DNA of 64,000 bases from contig OZ020611.1 in the NCBI GenBank assembly GCA_963971575.1, forward strand, positions 203,036,419 through 203,100,418, in the 5' to 3' direction. Made by a program: the position numbers and the translations under genes. The notes beneath the pieces are model-generated. The model did no database searches and was not told the DNA's origin. It was given only the letters and a program-made list of their open reading frames with translations. How positions within the stretch are numbered: the first letter of the stretch is position 1; every line of letters starts with the position of its first letter. Shown one piece after another: positions 1 through 10,749 of this stretch. This DNA is from Liopterus haemorrhoidalis. Its lineage: Eukaryota; Arthropoda; Insecta; Coleoptera; Dytiscidae.

Positions 1-1100
1 ATATAGAGATTATCAAAATCTATTCAGAAATAAAGTACATCTAACAAATATTTTTATAATTTACGCCTCATTAATCATTATAATAGAAGATATTAATTAA
101 ACAGTATCGTGTTATTTTCTTAGACTGAAACTTGGTTTATTAGTTTTTTAAACGATCATTATTCATTCTTTTTTTTCTCTGGTAAAGTAAAAAAAAAACT
201 GTGACGCATTAACGACAGTTTTTAAAGCTTTTATAAAGTTCTACGCAGTTACTGCTAATAAAATGAATAAAATTATGAATTGCAAATATAATTTCAGTTG
301 AAAGTAGATTTCAGTAAAAACATAAAAGTTTAACATTTATGTACTCTCTATTTTTCAGTAATTTAATAATTAAAGCTGTTGAATTTTTACACTTTTCTGG
401 ATTTTGTAGATATCGTAGATGGTTCTTAGTTCTTTGAGATAACTGTTTTTACTGTAGTCGCGTCAAAATAATAGTTATTTGTGTACCATGGCCAAAAAGT
501 AGATCTTTTTCGACCGCATCTGAATTTGAATCCTAAAAATATTTGTTAAGGAAAATTGAGCATCCATCAGCAGTATCTCACAAAAAATAAAGATATCAGT
601 TGACAAAAAATCTAGCGACTGCTAGTACAAAAGATACATGCCAGGATCTTGCCAATTAACGCAAGATGGTAGATTAATGTTTGCAGCTAAAATTTCCGTC
701 TGGAAATATCCAAGTAAATGGAAAAAACTCTATTTTTCACAAAACGATTATTTTCCGTTTAAAATAAAAAATTTAATAAAGCAAATAAAGCTATTTCAAT
801 TTTCCCATTCACTTGTAACTTTAATTGAAACTGACCTATTCAGATTAAATACTTTTTTAATTTGCAAAAAGTTAAATATAAAATTTGAATTAAATCAATT
901 CACGCACTTTTGAGCTTTTGCGAGAGCAAACATCTGTTCATTCTCCAACTCAGATATTTGATAAATTGGCAAATTCCGATAATTGGAATGGAATTATTGG
1001 TAAATAAAGCATTTAGCTTTTTCTATTTAACCATGAGAATGATTTTTAATAAATTTATTTTTTAGGGGTTTGAAGGTAGACTTCGTTCAACTTAAGTACA
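1..1100. other. AT-rich DNA, no recognisable gene
   Basis: The sequence is AT-rich with many short homopolymers. A 91-codon open frame (638-913, plus) is lysine/phenylalanine-rich, has no family motif I recognise and no codon bias unlike its surroundings. I treat it as chance or as a decayed repeat. Confidence 0.6.
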
Positions 1101-1222
1101 ACACAGGGCAGGGACGTAGCCAGGATTTCAGCTTGGGGGGGAGCAAAAATAACAAAATATTCTAAATTGGTCGGTACGACCTTAATTACATGACTTGGGT
1201 AGAAAATAACAGCGTTCTAGGT

Positions 1223-1900
1223 CAGGGGTTGGCAACCTTTCAGTGACAAAGAGCCAAATCTATATTGGAAAAAAAACACAATAACATGGAAGAGCCGCTA
1301 AAAAATATATGCTATATTTAAGAAAAAAAACGTAAAAATTGTTTATTTGTTTTAAAATAATCAAGTATTACAATAAATTAATATTTACTTATACATTTAG
1401 TTTGTGATACCTATTGTAGTTGCCAGTATATTACAATATAATAATTTTTTTAATGGGACGATTGCTCCTGTATAGTGTTCTATAAGACTTCAATATTTGG
1501 TGAATATTCAGTAATCTTTAACTTAAGGCAGCACTCTAGTTTCAGATCAGTAAGATTACTTCTTAACTGGTTATTTATTAATTTCATATGTGAAAAGATT
1601 TGCTTACAGTAATATGTGGATCCGAAAATTGTCACTAGCCCAAAAGCATAATTTTTTAAAAGATTGAACGATTCTGGAAGACGGTTCCAAGCTTCGAAAA
1701 GAACTTTATCTGCATTTTGAAGATTGCGAATTTCGGTCCACTTATGCTGGAAAGATAAAATTCACTTTTTTCTTTCTAAATTTTCCAGTTCAGAATTAAG
1801 TTTTAAGAATATGTAATTCCATAAACCTTTGGATTTCAAATCCACTAATTGAAGGTGATAAATGTAATTGCTACATATCTACTTCAATTGGTTTTGTCAA
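1223..1900 (-). mobile_element. hAT transposon remnant, 3' end
   Basis: The plus-strand edge begins CAGGGGTTGGCAACCTTT, a typical hAT terminus, and leads into the C-terminal end of a minus-strand transposase. No matching second terminus or 8-bp duplication was found, so the element is truncated. It lies between imperfect inverted motifs at 1104 and 2082-2102 that may bound an older host repeat. Confidence 0.65.
1480..1880 (-). pseudogene. hAT transposase C-terminus (GTF2IRD2/ZBED-like)
   Basis: The minus-strand translation contains VDLKSKGLWNYIF, then an in-frame TGA (1762-1764), then HKWTEIRNLQ, LLKNYAFGLVTIFGSTYYC and KQIFSHMK, ending at TAG 1480-1482. This matches the hAT dimerisation domain of GTF2IRD2/ZBED5-type transposases. 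About 125 codons survive. The N-terminal two thirds and the catalytic region are absent. It is a fossil with no start codon. Confidence 0.75.
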
Positions 1901-2239
1901 AATTTAAACTCTTTTAGCAAATATCACTTGTTATATATAGTACACCATTTTTAAAATTTTTCAAATTTCCCATTAAACTGAATTTATGTCGTATAAATAT
2001 GTGTATTTAACATCTGCCTTGTTTATTTCAATATCCTATTAACCATTTTCATATACAAAAAAAAAATCACTTTCTAACCCAGTTACTACGCCCATGCCCT
2101 AGTTGTAACTTATTTTAAATTTCCCGCTATACTGTATTTGCCCAGTGTAAATCGTACTCGGTTCGAAGCGCTATCTACTTTTTTCTACTTTGAAATAGAC
2201 CATAAATATAAGCTAAAACTCGATATAAAGCACAAAAAC

Positions 2240-2266
2240 ACTTAGCAACGCACTGTGTTGCTAAGT
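2240..2266. repeat. 10-bp perfect stem-loop
   Basis: ACTTAGCAAC (2240-2249) is followed after 7 bases by its exact complement GTTGCTAAGT (2257-2266). It sits just before the recognisable start of the first copy of the dispersed repeat. Function unknown. Confidence 0.6.
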
Positions 2267-2962
2267 TTGTGTCTGTTTAGTACAAATAGTGCCAAACAGT
2301 TGACCATAGAAAGTTGAAATTTGGTTTGCTTGTACAACTCTTTGACCCGCATATAGGAAAACTATGTAGAGTACAAAGAAATATATAGCAGTGAAAATAT
2401 AAACAAATATATATTTTACGTAAAAATAAATATATATTTTTTTAAATTTTGAGAATTATCAAAAATCAAATATTTTTATCGAATTTTCGCTAATGTGTCC
2501 TACAACTTTCGTGCTCCCACTCTATTTATTTCACAGAGGGGTTGGTCTAAAAATCTGAAAAATTCTCAATAATGAATACTTATGGGAACCGAAATAGTTC
2601 AACTGGAATTTTTGATTAGATTATTATTTAGAAAAATGTCGATTTTATTGTGTGGTTGAAAAACATTATTTAAATTTTATTGTATTATTTTTTGTATTAT
2701 TTTTTTATTTTTTGTATTATTTATATTGTAGATTACAGAACGAAAAGTAACTTTTTAAAATTTCTTTATTTTAACATTTATTTTAGCCAAAAATGTGTTT
2801 AAAAAATCCTTGTTCCGCACCTTTTAATTTAATGGGTTAATCTAAAAATCTGAGTAACGCATATTAATGTGAACCGGAATAGTACCATAGGAATTTTTGA
2901 TCTGATAATTATTTCGAAAGTTATCGAATATTTGGAACACCGTGCTTACAGTATTTATCTAA

Positions 2963-3031
2963 TAGACTGGAGTAGTGGACAGCTGTAGCTAAAACTTGAT
3001 GCGAGCATATCTCAGGTAGGGTTCTCAAATA
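2963..3031 (+). other. tRNA-like pol III promoter module in repeat copy 1
   Basis: TGGAGTAGTGG (2968-2978) fits the pol III A box at 10 of 11 positions. GGTTCTCAAAT (3020-3030) is a degenerate B box about 42 bp downstream, cut off by the mariner insertion. It occupies the same place in the repeat as the clearer tRNA-like modules at 11031-11116 and 60003-60083. It is not a functional tRNA gene. Confidence 0.4.
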
Positions 3032-4308
3032 CGAGGGTTCCCTTTTATATTTTTAAAAACGACCACTAGATGGCAATATTGAAATGTGTCGTTACTATAT
3101 TCGTAAAATTTGACATTTGTTATAGTGAAATCAGTGGCAGCTTATAAATTGACCGAGTATATGTTGACAGTGAGCGTTAAAAAAAAAGTTTGTAAAAAAT
3201 GGATATTACTCGTGAAGGTTTTCATTGGATAATTTTTTACGATTTTAGTAAAGGCCTAACTCAACAACAATGCATAAATTCGCTTCGTTCAACTTTTGGT
3301 AATGAAGCACCATCAGAAAAGACTGTTTACAATTGGTTTGCAGAATTTCGTCGTGGTCGTGCGTCCGTCAGTGATAAATCTCGTGAAGGTCGACCAAAAT
3401 CGGTTGTGATTCAAAAAAACATCGATGCTGTGCGCAAAATGATTGAAGAAGATCGTAATGTGACTTACCGTGAGTTAAAGGCATCTTTTGGCATATCGCA
3501 GACTGCAATACATTAGATTTTTCATGGACATTTAGCTGTGAAAAAGATCTGTTCCCGATGGATTCCGCATAATTTGACCCAAACTCAAAAAAAGGCTCGT
3601 GTTGATTGGTATAAGGAAATGCTAAAGAAATTCAACCTAGGCACTGCAAAATCCGTATACAACATCGTTACAGGTGACGAAACTTGGATTTATTCATATG
3701 AACCGGAAACTAATGATTTATGCAACAATCCACTGTTTGGGTCTACCAAGATGAACCGAAACCCACAAAAGTTGTTCGATCACGAAGCACTTCAAATAAA
3801 ATGTTCGCTTGTTTCTTTGGTTGTACTGCACATGTCGCAAGCATCCCTTTAGAGAATCGGAGAACAGTTAATGCTGAACGGTATACAACAATATGTTTGC
3901 CAGAAGTCATCGACAAAATCAGGAAAAACAACCAAAAACATTATTATTCATCATGATAATGCAAGCTCCCACACAGCACGTCAAACAATTGATTATTTGA
4001 AGGAGAGAAACATGGAATTAATGTCTCATTGCCCGTATTCACCTGACGATTTTTTTTTGTTCCCCCAATGTCAAACAAAAAATGCGTGGACAGCGATTTT
4101 CATCACTTCAAGAAGCTGTTGAAGCCTTGAAAACCATGTTTTTGAGATACCAACTTCAGAGTGGACATTTTTTTTCTAGAATTGGTATGATCGCATGCAA
4201 AAGTGTATATATCTCAAAGAAAAATATTTTGAAAAGCAATAAAACAGTTTAGTCCAAAACAATTTTTTTCTTTCTTAGTTTTTGTAAAAACTTAAAAGGT
4301 AGCCCTCT
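3032..4308 (+). mobile_element. Full-length mariner element, inactive
   Basis: The 1277-bp element is flanked by TA (3030-3031 and 4309-4310). Imperfect ~28-bp terminal inverted repeats begin CGAGGGTTCCCTTTT on the left and, complemented, AGAGGGCTACCTTTTAAG on the right. Length and TA target fit a complete mariner. It interrupts the dispersed repeat, so it is the younger of the two. Confidence 0.9.
3199..4242 (+). pseudogene. mariner transposase, decayed
   Basis: Starts MDITREGFHWIIFYDFSKG, with a paired HTH ending SFGISQTAIH. It has an in-frame TAG at 3514-3516 and at least two frameshifts (near 3712 and 3860-3880). The first catalytic Asp is seen in TGDETWIY and the second in HHDNASSH. The YSPD-LAPND region has lost about four codons and reads YSPDDFFLFP. 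The C-terminus WYDRMQKCIYLKEKYFEKQ ends at TAA 4240-4242. This is a mariner D,D34D-type protein of about 345 residues when intact. It cannot act as it stands. Confidence 0.9.
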
Positions 4309-4445
4309 TACAAATCTCTAGATAGAAACACGTGAATTTTTCAAAAGTTACCGAAATTCGTGATTTTTATTGTGTGCTCACAATTTGTTATCACTTAATA
4401 AATACCTGCAAAACCCTGAAATGTGTGAAAATCAACACTTCATCT

Positions 4446-5031
4446 CAATTTTTTCTTCAACAGTTACTCAGAATTAAAAAATTATTCTATAATTTAGCAT
4501 CCAAGTTCTTAAATTTCACGCATTTAAAACATCTGTTTCTTTTCCTATTCTTATGATTTCAAAATATTTCCGTTTTTTATGTGTAGTGTATGCTGACAGT
4601 CGTCAGTGAACAACAATAGCTTTAATGATAAATGAGATGAATTGGTGAGTTGTTTATTTAAGTGAAATGTTTGCTATCTATCGGCGGTAAAATGGATATA
4701 AGAAGAGAGCGTGGGTATCGATGAAAGACAGCGACGAGTGTTCGATAACAGAGTGCTGAAAGATTTGATGTTTATTACTTTATTACGACTGTACTTACAT
4801 GTAGTATCTCAATTTACTACAGTGTCGATAGTTGTTATTTCATTTACAATTGATTTGGATCAGGGGCGGACCTGCCAGTTTAAAGCCTTTATAATAGATC
4901 CATACTTAAGCATAACATAAAATCACAGGACTTTCTCTGTTCTGTTTATTAGAAACATGATCAGAACAGTGACACTGCTTTGTACTATTCTTTATGTCCA
5001 TGCTATGCTTGTGCTATGGATCTATTATAAA
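4446..5031. other. Intergenic, no gene seen
   Basis: This AT-rich stretch between the first dispersed repeat and the Copia element has one 69-codon open frame (4711-4920) of no known family. The text AGGGGCGGACCTGCC at 4862 resembles the edge of a decayed transposon, but no partner was found. Confidence 0.5.
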
Positions 5032-5218
5032 TGTTGTTTTATATACAGTTCAGCACAATACCAACTCCAGCATCAATCAGATTTAATTTATTAAATTATG
5101 CAATAGGTATTTTTACAAATATTTTTATTATTTTACATTTATATTTTATTTATTCATTATATGATTGTCATCTTGGTTACCATGTTAGTATCATACGCCA
5201 ACTTTGTTTATTCCAACA
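5032..5218 (-). repeat. Copia 3' LTR
   Basis: The segment runs TGTTG...CCAACA in plus orientation (187 bp). The inner part matches 8979-9063: GTTTAGCACAATAT versus GTTCAGCACAATAC, then TCAGATTTAATTTATTAAA and ATAGGTATTTTTACAA in both. A polypurine tract lies immediately upstream in element sense. Confidence 0.75.
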
Positions 5219-5253
5219 CTTCCCCTCAAAGTGACGTAATTGCATATTTGATA

Positions 5254-6435
5254 TAGTCGGATTGCTGATAGGTGACTGTTCGTTGCTACAAGTATCGATA
5301 TACAATACTATATGCTTTCTCTCTCTATATCATTATAATTATTTGCATACCCATAGTAACGTATAGTGACGCAAGTTGACAACTAACCTTCCAAATTATT
5401 TTAATAAAAAACAAAGCATTAGAAAGGAACGGCATGATTCGTAGACATCTTTACTAATTAGAGCACGAAAATAAATTCACAGCAGTACTCAAACAAACAA
5501 AATAATTAATTTTAAGGTAATAACTATAAATAAGGAAAAACTTATACTCATACGTAAATTTTGGATTATAATTTGCTGTTTAATTAAATTTAATTTTTAT
5601 GTTTCCCCTAAGTACAAAGTAATAAAATATTAAGTTCAAATATATTTATTCATATAATATATTGCTACAAGTTGTATTTAAATGATTATTTTTATTTTTA
5701 AAAAAATAGTCACTGTAATGCATGATATCGTCGTCATCTGAACTATCGCTGTCATTTCTTGTATTTATTATTATTGGATTAATATCATCAACAATCCTTT
5801 CCCACCATTCATTTATTAAATTTTCGTTTTTTTTTTAACAGATTTTGCTCAAGTTTCACAACTAATTTGATCACAGGCTATTTGCCACATTTTCAAAACT
5901 TCGTTATCACTATATTCGTTTTGACCAATATGTCTATCATAATAATTTTTTGTTATACCCCAAATTAGTTCAATGGGGTTAAACTGGCAGTAATAAGGAG
6001 GTAATCTTAGTACTTCATGACCATACGTTTGTGCCAATGTATCAATAAAATAAACTGGTTCAGATTTTAATTTCCTTCGTTTTCTCGTGATTTTGTTAGT
6101 AAGAAGTTCAGATTTATTACATTTTATAATTCTACAAATTGTTGATTCCGAAATCTTTAAGGCAGCTGCTACTCTTTGATGGACACAAGATAGAAAAATA
6201 TGTGGCCCATTGTTCTCTTTTTCGGAATTAAAATATTCCAGCAGATTTAAAATTAAAGTTTGTGAATTTAATAATTGGCCGCAAGGTCTATTAATTAATA
6301 TTATTAACAGACACTGACAGATAAGACAAATAACAAAAAACAATTTTAAAATCGCTGGAAAATGGTAACTAGATTATTATATGAATGCACTACTTGATAC
6401 ATACATATAACAGTCACCTATCAGCAATCCGACTA
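5254..6435 (-). mobile_element. IS630/Tc1-like DNA transposon, internally deleted
   Basis: Nearly perfect inverted repeats start TAGTCGGATTGCTGATAGGT at both ends (about 27 bp). TA duplications are at 5252-5253 and 6436-6437. Length 1182 bp. It inserted into the Copia sequence between integrase-side coding DNA and the 3' LTR. Confidence 0.85.
5646..6343 (-). pseudogene. IS630/Tc1-like DDE transposase with internal deletion
   Basis: The N-terminal HTH (VAAALKISESTICRIIK) joins directly to a C-terminal catalytic segment (HEVLRLPPYYCQFNPIELIW, where E is the third acid). The first two catalytic acids are therefore gone. After a TGA at 5849 and a slip in an A-run near 5827-5836, the frame resumes with NLINEWWERIVDDINPIII and an acidic tail (NDSDSSDDDD), ending at 5646. 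This tail is typical of the insect family whose third-acid motif is NPIELIW. Confidence 0.75.
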
Positions 6436-6439
6436 TATT

Positions 6440-7500
6440 TCCAATTTGACACTTCCCTTCAAACTGACATTTGATATTTCCCAATGACATTTATAATTTT
6501 TGATTTCGACTATGCCTAAATCTTGTACAAAATTATGATGCTTAAGCCCACATAATCCTTTTGTTAGCACATAAGCTGTCAAGTATTTTGTCGATATGTT
6601 CGGCCTGTTCGGCATGTTCGGCATGGCCGACAATTCGAAAAAATTGTTTTCATAGGCATCTCTGATTGTGTCAGCCATTTCAACAAGCTGAACATTTTCA
6701 TCTGTTTCTACGATGGGCGGTAATACATTATATTCTTTTTTCGGCCGTCCTCTCCTTCCTGTTTTAACCCTGTTTGGTCTACCTGGCCCTCTTCGGAAAT
6801 TTTTTGGTCGCGCTAAATTTTCTTCTTCGCTGTTTTCTTATGTATCATTTAAGTTGATTATTTTCTCTATTTCTTCTTCGCTGTTATCTTGTGCATCATT
6901 TAAGTTTATTATTTTTTCTATTCTAATTTGAAAAAATTCTTTTGTGAAAATTTCTTTAGATGAAAACTCTTCATAATTCGAATTGTCACAAAATTCATTT
7001 AAAAAGTTGACGTCCCTTGTAATTTGAATTTTCTTTGTCTGTTTACTCCAAATTCTATAGGCTTTTGATTTCTCAGAATACCCCGTTAAAATACATTCAG
7101 TTGACCGGTTTTCAAATTTACCTCTTGACGGATTTTTATTCAGCATATAAGCTCTACAACCAAAAGTTTTAAAATGACTGACAGTTCTTACCTGGCCATA
7201 TCTTGTGAGGTGTCTCTCCAAATAAGCTTTTGGATATGCATCTATTTCTTATGTAGTTAGACGTTGAAATAGCTTCTTCCCAAAACATTTGAGATATTCC
7301 GGATTGTATCAAATTACAACGAACCATTTCCACCAAGGTTTTGTTCTTACTTTCAGCCAATTAATCTTCTTTAGTAGGGTTGCCTTTCTAGCTGGTCCTT
7401 TTCACTGATATATACTTTCCAGTTTTAACCAAATTTCTCCAGAGGTCTTGCAACTTTTTGTTTGCCTTAGTTGCGACGGTTCTATCGATAGTATTAGGTC
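6440..7500 (-). pseudogene. Copia pol remnants: integrase and RNase H end
   Basis: Reading downward: AESKNKTLVEMVRCNLIQSG and NYIRNRCISKS (integrase core), VSHFKTFGCRAYMLNKNP and GYSEKSKAYRIW (integrase C-terminus), a basic linker GRPNRVKTGRRGRPKK (6720-6800), then a jump to YVLTKGLCGLKHHNFVQDLG (end of RNase H, 6510-6600). The jump removes the whole reverse transcriptase. Several stops and frame changes separate the pieces. Confidence 0.8.
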
Positions 7501-7746
7501 AGATTTTGCCTTACGATTGATGATCCCACACTTTCTACAGATTCTTCGGATATTGCGTCAACATCATCTTGTTGAGATTTGACTTTTTGGCCGGTTACCA
7601 AATCCCAGACCCAGTGCCGGCTGTGGGTTTTGCGGGGCCTCGGGAAAATATTATATGCGGGGCCCCTTCCCAAAAAGGGAGAAATGAACATAATTTTATC
7701 AATTTATTTAGTGAAATATTTATTTCTTCAATATATTCAATAATAT

Positions 7747-8647
7747 ACGAGGTCTGTTATCGCGAATTTTGTGTTTTTTCAAAAATTATTTATTTATTCA
7801 TGAATATCTATTTTGTCCCCTTCAAAGTAATCCCCACCAGATATTATTTATACACTTGTGCCAACGTTTTTTCCAATCCTCGAAGCACTTGAAAAAATAA
7901 TTTTTTGAGATCTTGTTCAGTTCCTCCTTCGATGCCGTCTTTATCTCCTCACTCGTAGCGTAGCGTCGTCCTTTCATGGGCCTCTTCAGTTTCGGGAACA
8001 AGAAAAAGTCACAAGGGGCCAGATCTGGGGAATACGGTGGCTGCGGCATTATTAGTGTGTGGTTTTTGGTCTAAATGTAGCAATTTTGGTACGAATTTCG
8101 CGGTGACCCGTCACATGCCCAAATCATTGGTAAAAATCGAATGGCACGAGCCAATCGATATGTTTAGGTGCTCAGCAACTTCTCTATCGGTGATTCGACG
8201 ATTGGCCAATACTATTTTTTTCACTTCATCAATGTTTTCGTCTGTTGTTGACGTGCTCGGGCTTCCGGCACGCTCTTCGTCGTTCATATCTTCTCGGCCC
8301 TCTGAGAACATTTTGTACCACCAATATACGTTGCTTCGGTCCAAGGTAGCTTTACTATATGCCACAGTCAACATTCGGAATGCGTCCGCGCACTTAATTT
8401 TGTTTTTCACACAAAATTTGATACAGATTCTTTGATCCATTTTTTGTTATAGGCAAAAATAGAAGACGAGCCAAAACACGTGCAAGCAAAGCAACTGTCA
8501 AAAATTAACTGAACATTCAAAATGGCCGAACTTGTCGGCATAAGTAAGAGACATTGAGTACCAACATAACGCCACAAAAAAATCGAAAATCGAATATACG
8601 TAACCCGCGGAAATTAAAAATTCGCGATACTTTTTGAACAGACCTCG
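7747..8647 (-). mobile_element. Internally deleted mariner, ~900 bp, copy 1
   Basis: The termini read CGAGGTCTGTT on the left and, complemented, CGAGGTCTGTTCAAAAAGTA on the right. TA duplications are at 7745-7746 and 8648-8649. Length 901 bp. The second copy at 53039-53937 has the same ends and appears to share the same internal deletion. Confidence 0.9.
7794..8440 (-). pseudogene. mariner transposase, catalytic core deleted
   Basis: N-terminus MDQRICIKFCVKNKIKC and HTH REVAEHLNISIGSCHSIF are present. A TGA follows NDLGM. The text then passes from AKFVPKLLHLDQKPH straight to TLIMPQPPYSPDLAPCDFF, so about half the catalytic domain with the first two Asp residues is missing. The C-terminus WKKRWHKCI is followed by a frameshift; the family stop is at 7794-7796. 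It is non-autonomous. Confidence 0.85.
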
Positions 8648-8789
8648 TAGATACATAAACAAAATATTTTTTATTCCTATTTCGTACAAACTTTTTTAAC
8701 TGCTAATTCCTCGATAATATCAGCGCGGGGCCTCGGGAAAAATCCCCGAAGTCCCGACCTCTGAGCCGGCCCTGCCCAGACCTCCCAAA

Positions 8790-8879
8790 TCATTTCGTTA
8801 ATACTGCCTCCACTTGGAGCTTCCAAGTATCATAATTATCCTTATTTAAAGCTTCGATTTTTATGATATTTCCAGCTAT
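8790..8879 (-). pseudogene. Copia gag start, with continuation at 7494-7603
   Basis: The minus strand reads AGNIIKIEALNKDNYDTWKL then QVEAVLTK and a stop. The expected start codon is ATA at 8877-8879. The frame is broken by the hAT insertion and resumes on its other side with VWDLVTGQKVKSQQDDVDA near 7494-7603. The NYDTWK motif near the N-terminus is characteristic of Copia gag. Confidence 0.7.
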
Positions 8880-8960
8880 TATTTAACAAATTTATATACA
8901 TTTTCCTGAAACTTCGAATCAGTACCTATTAATTTTATTTGTCCTTTTTATGTATTGCTA

Positions 8961-8978
8961 CTGACTGGGCCCATAACC
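8961..8978 (-). other. Copia primer-binding site
   Basis: In element sense the 18 bases GGTTATGGGCCCAGTCAG follow the 5' LTR directly. This is the usual Copia-type primer-binding site, complementary to the internal part of initiator tRNA-Met. It fixes element orientation and the inner LTR edge. Confidence 0.75.
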
Positions 8979-9063
8979 TGTTGTTTTATATGCAGTTTAG
9001 CACAATATCAAATCTAGGATCTATCAGATTTAATTTATTAAACTATACAATAGGTATTTTTAC
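8979..9063 (-). repeat. Copia 5' LTR, truncated
   Basis: About 85 bp match the inner part of the 5032-5218 LTR with several substitutions. Similarity stops at TTTTTACAAGAAT, where unrelated DNA begins. No outer TG/CA end remains. Confidence 0.7.
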
Positions 9064-9420
9064 AAGAATTTCGCAGAACAGCTGGTGATTAAATCAGCCT
9101 TACTGAACAAATCGTCACCTATTTTGATGTCCATCACCTATTTTATCTAATAATTAAGTGTCTTACATCAATTTTAACATATGACTTATTTATGCTGTGA
9201 TTCCACATGTCTTTCCATGAGATTTTTTTAATTTTAAATGCATGTACAACATGATTAATTATTTATACAAATTATTGTTTTGAAAATACTGAAGAAGACA
9301 ATATATAATGTGGAAACCGATCTATTCAAAAATATGAATATTTAGTTGTTTTAATATGACCTAATATCCCGAGAAATTATTACACATTTCACATATTCCA
9401 AGGTCGAAAAGAAAATACCA
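9064..9420. other. No recognisable feature
   Basis: AT-rich DNA between the truncated Copia LTR and a decayed coding remnant. No gene, RNA or paired termini were seen. Confidence 0.5.
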
Positions 9421-9590
9421 GAACATCATCGTAAACTTGTTGATCAATTTCTTCCTCAGATAAACTTTCAAAGATTCTTCTTTTCACTGATTTTTTAACG
9501 ACAGATGCTTACTTTGTGGCCTTCCACTTATTATATAGATCAGATGCTCTAATTTTCTCTTCTTAGTATTAAACAGTTCTCTAGGCTTCT
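9420..9590 (-). pseudogene. Unrecognised coding-like remnant
   Basis: The minus strand contains KIRASDLYNKWKATK, a stop, then VVKKSVKRRIFESLSEEEID and QQVYDDVLVFSF. Composition looks like protein rather than AT-rich noise, but I do not recognise the family. It abuts a LINE tail and could belong to the same or another element. Confidence 0.3.
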
Positions 9591-9725
9591 TTTCCCTGCA
9601 GGACTTGTTCATATTTTACGCGATCTCGCCATGATATATTCAATAATCGTTGGCAAACCCGCACTGAAACCTTCTTAACAATACTCTAAACCAGGTTCTA
9701 TGTTTCCACGCCATATAGGTGTGTA
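9590..9725 (-). pseudogene. LINE ORF2 C-terminal remnant
   Basis: The minus strand reads YGVET*NLV*SIVKKVSVRV then CQRLLNISWRDRVKYEQVLQ. This fits the post-RT segment of RTE/I-type LINEs (consensus like YGCETW ... KCLRRILNIxWxDxxxNEEVL). It has two stops and is only about 45 codons long. Confidence 0.5.
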
Positions 9726-10283
9726 GAAAATATATAGCATCTTAGGTAAAAATAGCTCTCAAAAGGAAAATATTATTTCCATAATAGCCTGTATAGCTTT
9801 GGAGCTCTGTTCATAATCTGGATCATTACCATGAAGTGGTTCTTGAGATATTTTTGCTGTAAAAGTCGATAGTTGTCCAATGCACGTTATAAAAAACTAG
9901 TGTTGAAATGGCATAAAAATGTAAACCGGGATTTGAATGTATTTTAAAGTGCATGCGTTGGTATTATTGTTATTAATATTATTATTGAATGTTCTTACAG
10001 CTGTCGCCATTCTCGTCTCCTAGTTTCCCTAATTGTCAATCCATCCAGTCGCATGATTAAATTTTTGAATTAATCCATAAACTGCATAAAATTGTTTCAG
10101 GGCTCATATGCACGAACCCCACCCACTAGTTCTGTGAGTACCATTATTATATCATTACACCCATTTATATTTTCTTACTTAGGTACCCGTACTTCTTACG
10201 GGATTAAAGGGATTTTATCATAGGTGGTCGTTCATAGCCCCTAACCATCATTATATTGAAATAGCTATTTATGCACCAAGGGT
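9726..10283. other. No recognisable feature
   Basis: AT-rich DNA with a short (TTA/ATT)n tract near 9962-9990. No gene or paired termini were found. Confidence 0.5.
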
Positions 10284-10364
10284 GTTACTATAATGATTAC
10301 GCCCGGAGAGCGTAATACAGCCCGAGGGATGGGTGTCGCTCGATGGGCGTAATCATCCAGTAAC
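10284..10364. repeat. 81-bp inverted-repeat mini-element
   Basis: GTTACTATAATGATTACGCC at the left end and, complemented, GTTACTGGATGATTACGCCC at the right end form arms of about 20 bp around a GC-rich loop. It could be a tiny MITE or a structured site. No duplication is clear. Confidence 0.5.
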
Positions 10365-10749
10365 GACAATGGCCAATAAAATATCAAGTAAAAATTTATA
10401 GATATTTATACCTATCTGGTAGCCTATGACAATAAACAGTTTATAGACTAAAAACAAATGATTTTATGTAATAATTTAGGGCCGGTTTCTGAAAGCTTAG
10501 TAAACTATAAGCATAGATAAAGAAAAAATAGATTCGAAACTGACGTTATATTATTTAAACCAAATTAGCGCTGTAGTTGTTGGGTTGTGGAACTAAAAGT
10601 GGTGGAGAAGGAAAGAGGTGGGGTTTCCCGGGTATTTCAAATGCTTCAGTGGATATAGTTGTAATCATAATTAAATGTTATTATTAAATAAAACAATTGT
10701 TATGATTTATTTTGTCAATTTTTAATATTATTGACGACATCAATATTAA

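Larger units (their letters stand above)
2270..4445 (+). repeat. Dispersed Helentron/HINE-like repeat, copy 1 (interrupted)
   Basis: Copy 1 reads in the sense in which the palindrome-bearing end is 3'. It shares the family motifs GCCAAACAGTTGACCATAGA-like, CAACTCTTTGACCCGCATA, GGTTGGTCTAAAAATCTG and CCGAAATAGTTCAACTGGAA. It is interrupted by a mariner (3032-4308) and resumes with AACACGTG and then the 3' block ACCTGCAAAACCCTGAAATG near 4405-4445. The family also occurs near 11, 21, 23, 30, 36, 45, 46-50 and 60-61 kb. Confidence 0.7.
7612..8774. mobile_element. hAT MITE carrying a nested mariner
   Basis: The termini are CAGTGCCGGCTGTGG and, complemented, CAGGGCCGGCTCAGAGG. Both ends carry mirrored GCGGGGCCTCGGGAAAA tracts. 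A perfect 8-bp duplication CCCAGACC occurs at 7604-7611 and 8775-8782. Without the mariner (7747-8647) the element is about 260 bp and non-coding. It inserted into Copia gag. Confidence 0.9.
5032..9063 (-). mobile_element. Copia-type LTR retrotransposon, decayed, with nested insertions
   Basis: This is a single minus-strand Copia element: 3' LTR at 5032-5218, purine-rich tract GAGGGGAAG just before it, RNase H and integrase scraps, gag start near 8879, primer-binding site 8961-8978, and a truncated 5' LTR 8979-9063. Most of the reverse transcriptase is deleted. It hosts an IS630/Tc1-like element (5254-6435) and a hAT MITE with a mariner inside (7612-8774). All coding parts are broken by stops or frameshifts. 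Confidence 0.85.

Noticed and set aside
638..913. 91-codon open frame
   Set aside because: Low-complexity K/F-rich protein, no motif, no conserved neighbour, and window-wide AT-richness makes such frames expected.
1104..2102. A complete element bounded by CAGGGCAGGGACGTAGCC and its partial complement
   Set aside because: The inverted similarity is weak and no target duplication matches, so I list only the hAT fragment inside.
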